Assembly: GCA_963797635.1 (NCBI GenBank)
Contig: CAWCPZ010000011.1
Coordinates: 186,001 to 250,000 of the forward strand
Reading direction: 5' to 3'
DNA length: 64,000 nucleotides
Origin: JAOUEA01 sp963797635
Lineage (GTDB): Bacteria > Actinomycetota > UBA4738 > HRBIN12
Shown: one piece after another, positions 60,502 to 64,000 of the stretch
How positions within the stretch are numbered: position 1 is the stretch's first letter
Layout: each line of letters starts with the position of its first letter
Translations under genes and position numbers: made by a program
The notes under the pieces: generated by a model
Seen by the model: the letters and a program-made list of their open reading frames with translations, nothing else
Databases searched by the model: none
What the model was told of the DNA's origin: nothing

Positions 60502-61553
60502 GCGTCGAGGTCACCGAGGCACCGCGCCCAGCGCGCCCGGACGGTCAGGTTCCGCTGATCAAGGTCACGGGCCTCAAGAAGTACTTCCCGATCACCCAAG
60601 GCATCCTGTTCCAGCGCCACGTCGGTGACGTGCACGCGGTCGACGGCGTCGACCTCGAGGTCTACCCCGGCGAGACGTTCGGCCTGGTGGGGGAGACCGG
60701 GTGCGGCAAGTCCACGCTGGCCCGCGTCGTGATGCGCTTGTTCGAAGCCACCGAGGGCACGATCGAGTTCGAGGGCCGCGACATCACGAAGCTGCAGGGC
60801 GGGGACCTCCGCGATCTTCGGCGCGACATGCAGATGATCTTCCAGGACCCCTACGCGTCGCTGAACCCGCGCAAGACGGTCGGCACGATCATCGGGGCGC
60901 CGTACCGCCTGCACAAGACGGTGCCCGGCGACAAGGTCAAGAGCGAAGTCCAACAGCTCATGGAACTCGTGGGGCTGAACCCGGAGCACTACAACCGCTA
61001 CCCGCACGAATTCTCCGGCGGTCAGCGCCAGCGGATCGGCGTGGCACGCGCGCTCGCGCTGCGGCCCAAGCTGATCGTCTGCGACGAGCCCGTGTCCGCC
61101 CTCGACGTCTCGATCCAGGCCCAGATCCTCAACCTGCTCGACGACCTCCAGACCGAGTTCAACCTGACGTACCTGTTCATCGCGCACGACCTGTCCGTGG
61201 TGAAGCACGTGTCGGACCGCGTTGCCGTGATGTACCTGGGCAGGATCGTGGAGGTGGCCGAAGGCGACGCGTTGTACAAGACGCCGAAGCACCCCTACAC
61301 GGGAGCGCTGCTCTCGGCCGTGCCGGTGGCCGACCCGAGGCAGGCCAAGGCGAAGCAGCGGATCATCCTGGAAGGCGACGTGCCCTCGCCGATCGACCCT
61401 CCGTCGGGATGCCGGTTCCACCCGAGGTGTCCGAAGGCGCAGTTCCCGAAGTGCAAGGAAGACGACCCGGTGCTGGAGCGGCAGAACACCGGCCAGCTGG
61501 CAGCGTGTCATTTCCCGCTCGAGGACCCTATCATCGTCGCACCCGGCGAATAG
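60498..61553 (+). CDS. dppF: Peptide ABC transporter ATP-binding protein DppF
   Basis: 351 residues, intact. LIKVTGLKKYFPITQGILFQRHVGDVHAVDGVDLEV, Walker A GETGCGKSTLARVV, MIFQDPYASLNPRKTV, signature EFSGGQRQRIGVARALAL, Walker B LIVCDEPVSALDVSIQAQIL, H-loop LFIAHDLSVVKHVSD, and the Cys motif GCRFHPRCPKAQFPKC...AACH. ATG overlaps the dppD stop (ATGA). Confidence 0.95.
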   Translation: MSVEVTEAPRPARPDGQVPLIKVTGLKKYFPITQGILFQRHVGDVHAVDGVDLEVYPGETFGLVGETGCGKSTLARVVMRLFEATEGTIEFEGRDITKLQGGDLRDLRRDMQMIFQDPYASLNPRKTVGTIIGAPYRLHKTVPGDKVKSEVQQLMELVGLNPEHYNRYPHEFSGGQRQRIGVARALALRPKLIVCDEPVSALDVSIQAQILNLLDDLQTEFNLTYLFIAHDLSVVKHVSDRVAVMYLGRIVEVAEGDALYKTPKHPYTGALLSAVPVADPRQAKAKQRIILEGDVPSPIDPPSGCRFHPRCPKAQFPKCKEDDPVLERQNTGQLAACHFPLEDPIIVAPGE

Positions 61554-61571
61554 ATCCCACGGAGTCCAGGC

Positions 61572-61799
61572 ATGCTCAACACGGTCATCATCGTCATCGA
61601 CGTCATCGCGGCGTTGTTCCTGATCCTCACGATCCTGCTGCACTCAGGACGGGGGAGCGGCCTGTCCGACATGTTCGGCGGCACGTCGTCGCTGGCCGGC
61701 GGCACCGCCCTGGAGCGGACGCTCGACAAGCTGACCGTCGTCTCCGGCGTGATCTTCGGCGTCTGCACCTTCTGGCTGTCCTGGAAGTGGGACCCGTAG
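61572..61799 (+). CDS. secG: Preprotein translocase subunit SecG
   Basis: 75 residues with two membrane spans (VIIVIDVIAALFLILTILLH and VVSGVIFGVCTFWLSW) around the SecG loop GRGSGLSDMFGG. Part of the SecYEG channel. In many actinobacteria secG follows tpiA directly; here apgM and the dpp operon lie in between. Start 18 bp after dppF, with CACGGAG upstream. Confidence 0.93.
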   Translation: MLNTVIIVIDVIAALFLILTILLHSGRGSGLSDMFGGTSSLAGGTALERTLDKLTVVSGVIFGVCTFWLSWKWDP

Positions 61800-61835
61800 G
61801 TCGCCACCACGCCGTTGGTAGAATCGCCCGGCCTC

Positions 61836-61925
61836 GTCGGAGTGGCGGAATTAGGTAGACGCGCTAGGTTGAGGGCCTAGTCCCCAGCGATGGGGGTGGG
61901 GGTTCAAGTCCCCCCTCCGACACCA
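61836..61925 (+). tRNA. tRNA-Leu (anticodon GAG), CCA encoded
   Basis: Acceptor GTCGGAG pairs with CTCCGAC; anticodon stem CTAGG/CCTAG with loop TTGAGGG gives GAG, reading CUC and CUU. Long variable arm (TCCCCAGCGATGGGGG) fits leucine; T-arm GGGGG-TTCAAGT-CCCCC. Discriminator A at 61922 followed by an encoded CCA, unlike the CAA tRNA-Leu in this window. Confidence 0.95.
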
Positions 61926-62208
61926 CTTGACCAGCGGAAACGCGGTGGAGCCCGGACGCCGTATCGGCCTCCGGGCTCGTTCATTCCCCAGGATTCCCTC
62001 CGCGAGTGGGCCCGCGAACCACGTTCCATCGTCCTGGCAGCGGGTTCTGCCACCTCGGACACTGGCTCGTTGGCACATGACACTGCCCTAGACGTGGCCC
62101 CGGGTTGCCGCGTCAGAGGTGCCAAGTCGAATCACCGACTGGGGTGCGGTTTGCTCGAGGATCGGGTATGGCGAAGCCAGTGGAAGGACGAGGCAGGAAG
62201 GAGGCTTC
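61926..62208. other. Non-coding stretch after tRNA-Leu(GAG)
   Basis: 283 bp with somewhat lower G+C than the rest. I see no convincing gene, terminator or duplicated tRNA end here. The following gene also looks less GC-rich, so this could be a site of past insertion, but no integrase is in view. Confidence 0.4.
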
Positions 62209-63063
62209 ATGGTTTCGATGGCGAAGGGTCTACTGGCGTTGGTGGCCTTGGTCGGGTCGCTCGTCTTGCCGGCCGCTGACGTGCCGAGGGCGACGTCCGT
62301 TGTCATCACCGCAGCCGGAGATATCTGTGGCAAGAACGCTCCGACGTCCTGCGCTGGGACTGCCAACCGGGTCCTAGCCATCGACCCTCTCGTGGCTCTC
62401 ACGCTGGGGGACAACCAGTATTACGAGGGCTCCTTGTCCCAGTACCAGAACGCCTACGACAAGACCTGGGGCACGTTCAAGGCCCGCACACGTCCGAGCC
62501 CCGGGAACCACGAGTACCTGACCGCGGGAGCCCAGGGGTACCGGAGCTACTTCGGCATCTCGGGAAGGACGTGGTACTCGTTCAACGTCGGAGACTGGCA
62601 CCTGGTGAGTCTCGATTCGAACTGCAGCCGCATCGGTGGGTGTGGACCAGGTTCGAACCAGTACCGGTGGCTGGCCTCAGACCTGGCTTCCGACACGCAC
62701 CGGTGCACGCTGGCGTACTGGCACCACCCTCGCTTCTCGTCAGGCACCGACCACGGTGGGACGACCGCTGTCCAACCGTTCTGGAGCCTCCTCGCCGCTG
62801 ACCATGCCGAACTCGTGCTGACTGGCCACGAGCACAACTACGAGCGCTTTTCCAAGCAGAACGGCATCACCGAGTTCGTCATCGGAACCGGTGGGGTGGC
62901 CGAACCGGGCTACCCGTTCGGATCGCCCGAGCCGAACAGCGTCAAGCGCATCAGGGGCATCAAGGCGGTCGGGAAGTTCACGCTCAACACAGGTGGCTGG
63001 TCGATGCAACTGGTCACGGCCCTCGGCGACGTGAAGGATTCCGCTTCGGGCTCTTGCTCGTAA
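62209..63063 (+). CDS. Exported calcineurin-like metallophosphoesterase
   Basis: 284 residues. MVSMAKGLLALVALVGSLVLPAADVP is a signal peptide without a lipobox Cys, so the protein is secreted. Metal motifs in order: AAGDICG, LTLGDNQYYEGS, PSPGNHEYL, YWHHPRFSS and LTGHEHNYERF, as in purple-acid-phosphatase-like enzymes; GTGGVAEPGYPFG follows. AGGAAGGAGG lies before the ATG. Codons are noticeably less GC3-biased than in neighbours, suggesting later acquisition. Substrate unknown (phosphomonoesters or diesters). Confidence 0.88.
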   Translation: MVSMAKGLLALVALVGSLVLPAADVPRATSVVITAAGDICGKNAPTSCAGTANRVLAIDPLVALTLGDNQYYEGSLSQYQNAYDKTWGTFKARTRPSPGNHEYLTAGAQGYRSYFGISGRTWYSFNVGDWHLVSLDSNCSRIGGCGPGSNQYRWLASDLASDTHRCTLAYWHHPRFSSGTDHGGTTAVQPFWSLLAADHAELVLTGHEHNYERFSKQNGITEFVIGTGGVAEPGYPFGSPEPNSVKRIRGIKAVGKFTLNTGGWSMQLVTALGDVKDSASGSCS

Positions 63064-63139
63064 CACTGCGACAACGCTCGTCGCGAAGGCCGACGGATCG
63101 GGACCGGGATCAGCCTCGACCCGGTCTGGTTCCCGTGCG

Positions 63140-63292
63140 ATGCTCACGTCCGTGCTCGAAGCGGTCGCCCTCGTCGTTGCGCTCGTGGCGCTCTGGTTGA
63201 GCGCAGAGGTGACGGCTCGTCTCTGTCAGGGCTTGGAACAGCTGATCTCGATGCGACTCGCAGACCGTCGCTCGCGAAGGTCGAACCCCTGA
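63140..63292 (+). CDS. Possible 50-residue single-span membrane protein
   Basis: ATG 63140 to TGA 63292. MLTSVLEAVALVVALVALWL forms one hydrophobic helix, followed by a basic tail (MRLADRRSRRSNP), consistent with an inner-membrane protein with a cytoplasmic C-terminus. No clear Shine-Dalgarno. The rest of 63064-63429 has nothing I can name. Confidence 0.35.
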   Translation: MLTSVLEAVALVVALVALWLSAEVTARLCQGLEQLISMRLADRRSRRSNP

Positions 63293-63429
63293 GCGACCCG
63301 ATAGCGAGGACCGGCCCGAGTTCCTCGACCCGTGCAGTAGGACGCCGGATATCCCCCGGGCGATGCGCAACCCGAGACCTTTGGCCGACCTCTGCGATGT
63401 GACTAGCGCGATTCCTCCATGCCGGACCC

Positions 63430-64000
63430 GTGGGGGTCCTGTGGAGGACGGAGACCTTGCTCGACCGGTTCAACGAAGAAGACGGCATGGCCCTGATCGT
63501 GTCGCTCATGGTCGCGTTCGTCATCCTGATGCTGTCGAGCGTCATCGTCGCGCAGTCCATCCACTCGCTCAACGCGAGCGGGTACGACCGGCAGCGCCTG
63601 ACCTCCTACAACGCGGCCGAAGCCGGCGTGAACGCCTGGTGGGAGGACCTCCAGACGACGACCCTGGCCTCGCTGACCTGTACCGACAAGGCGGGCGGTG
63701 ATGAACACCGCCCCGAACGAGGCCCAGTACTCCGCCGCGGCCACCTTCTACGCCGCGGACGCCACGACGACGATGACCTGTCCGTTCACCAGCGCGAACC
63801 CGCCCTCGTTCGTTCGGATCCTCTCCACGGGCTCGTCCGAGGGAGAGGCGGCTCGTGAGGTCGAAGCCTTCGGGCAGCTGACCCCCGTGCGCACCGGGTT
63901 CGGCGCCGCGATCATGGCCGTGAACGGCACCACGTTCAACAACAGCTTCACCGTGTACGGGAGCAGCGGCAACAACGGCGACATCTACATCCTGAACGGG
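63430..64000 (+). CDS. PilX-like type IV prepilin protein (one frameshift; 3' end outside window)
   Basis: The hydrophobic stretch MALIVSLMVAFVILMLSSVIVAQSIHSL follows NEEDG, giving a prepilin peptidase site after Gly; then NASGYDRQRLTSYNAAEAGVNAWWEDL, the PilX-type alpha-1 helix end. An indel near 63695 moves the frame; the text continues NTAPNEAQYSAAATFYAAD, RILSTGSSEGEAAREVEAF and AIMAVNGTTFNNSFTVYGS to the window edge. A minor pilin or pseudopilin gene is expected, probably the first of a pilus cluster beyond 64 kb. GTG 63430 is the tentative start. Confidence 0.7.

Noticed and set aside
61836..62208. Attachment site at tRNA-Leu(GAG)
   Set aside because: No second copy of its 3' end is visible downstream within the window, and no integrase is present.

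Overview
The window comes from a GC-rich chromosome (about two thirds G+C, third codon positions almost always G or C) of an actinobacterium. The gene content (IdeR/MntR-type regulator, HisA-like gene beside trpCBA, the uvrC-rapZ-gap-pgk-tpi-secG block, many lipoprotein solute-binding proteins) and the promoter style fit Actinomycetota. The absence of yvcK and whiA between rapZ and gap argues against Streptomyces or Mycobacterium relatives; a deep lineage such as Acidimicrobiia or Nitriliruptoria is possible but not proven. There are no CRISPR arrays, insertion sequences or rRNA genes; two tRNA-Leu genes are present.

Layout. 1-2 kb: the 3' end of dnaE, convergent with a Lon-substrate-binding-domain gene. 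2.1-8.1 kb: a branched-chain amino-acid-type ABC transporter (livK, livH, livM, livG, livF), followed by an ornithine cyclodeaminase-like gene. 9.1-12.6 kb: HisA/PriA-like isomerase, trpC, trpB, trpA. 12.6-15.6 kb: two more LivK-type lipoproteins either side of a tRNA-Leu(CAA). 15.7-18.4 kb: a polar amino-acid ABC transporter. 18.4-18.8 kb: a gene-free convergent region with a good minus-strand promoter and a strongly folded sequence, which I propose as a small RNA. 18.8-21 kb: minus-strand cupredoxin lipoprotein, EfeU-type iron permease and DtxR/MntR-type repressor. 21-28.3 kb: polA, rpsA, coaE, HAD phosphatase, DUF2203 protein, 2-hydroxyacid dehydrogenase. 28.4-32.8 kb: an ABC-2 exporter and a second polar amino-acid transporter. 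32.8-36.2 kb: a large cyclase-ATPase-TPR regulator. 36.2-49.9 kb: uvrB, amidohydrolase, a conserved protein, class V aminotransferase, a small helical protein, an S9 peptidase, uvrA, a propeller-cupredoxin lipoprotein, uvrC. 49.9-55.2 kb: rapZ, gap, pgk, tpiA, apgM. 55.3-61.6 kb: a peptide transporter (dppC, A, B, D, F), then secG. 61.8-64 kb: tRNA-Leu(GAG), an exported phosphoesterase, a tiny membrane protein and a PilX-like prepilin cut by the window end.

How it works together. The genes describe a heterotroph that imports amino acids and peptides through at least four ABC systems, ends tryptophan synthesis locally, runs lower glycolysis from one operon and carries all three UvrABC subunits within 14 kb.

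Two features run through the whole window. First, most genes that start a transcription unit have a TANNNT -10 hexamer 6-10 nt before the start codon, so their mRNAs should be leaderless; binding-protein genes, rpsA and gap instead have leaders and Shine-Dalgarno sites. Second, many reading frames are broken by single-base indels although the protein sequence continues cleanly in the next frame. These are very dense in livKHM and in the 28-31 kb transporters and absent from many long housekeeping genes. I treat them as probable consensus errors and give each such gene as one span.
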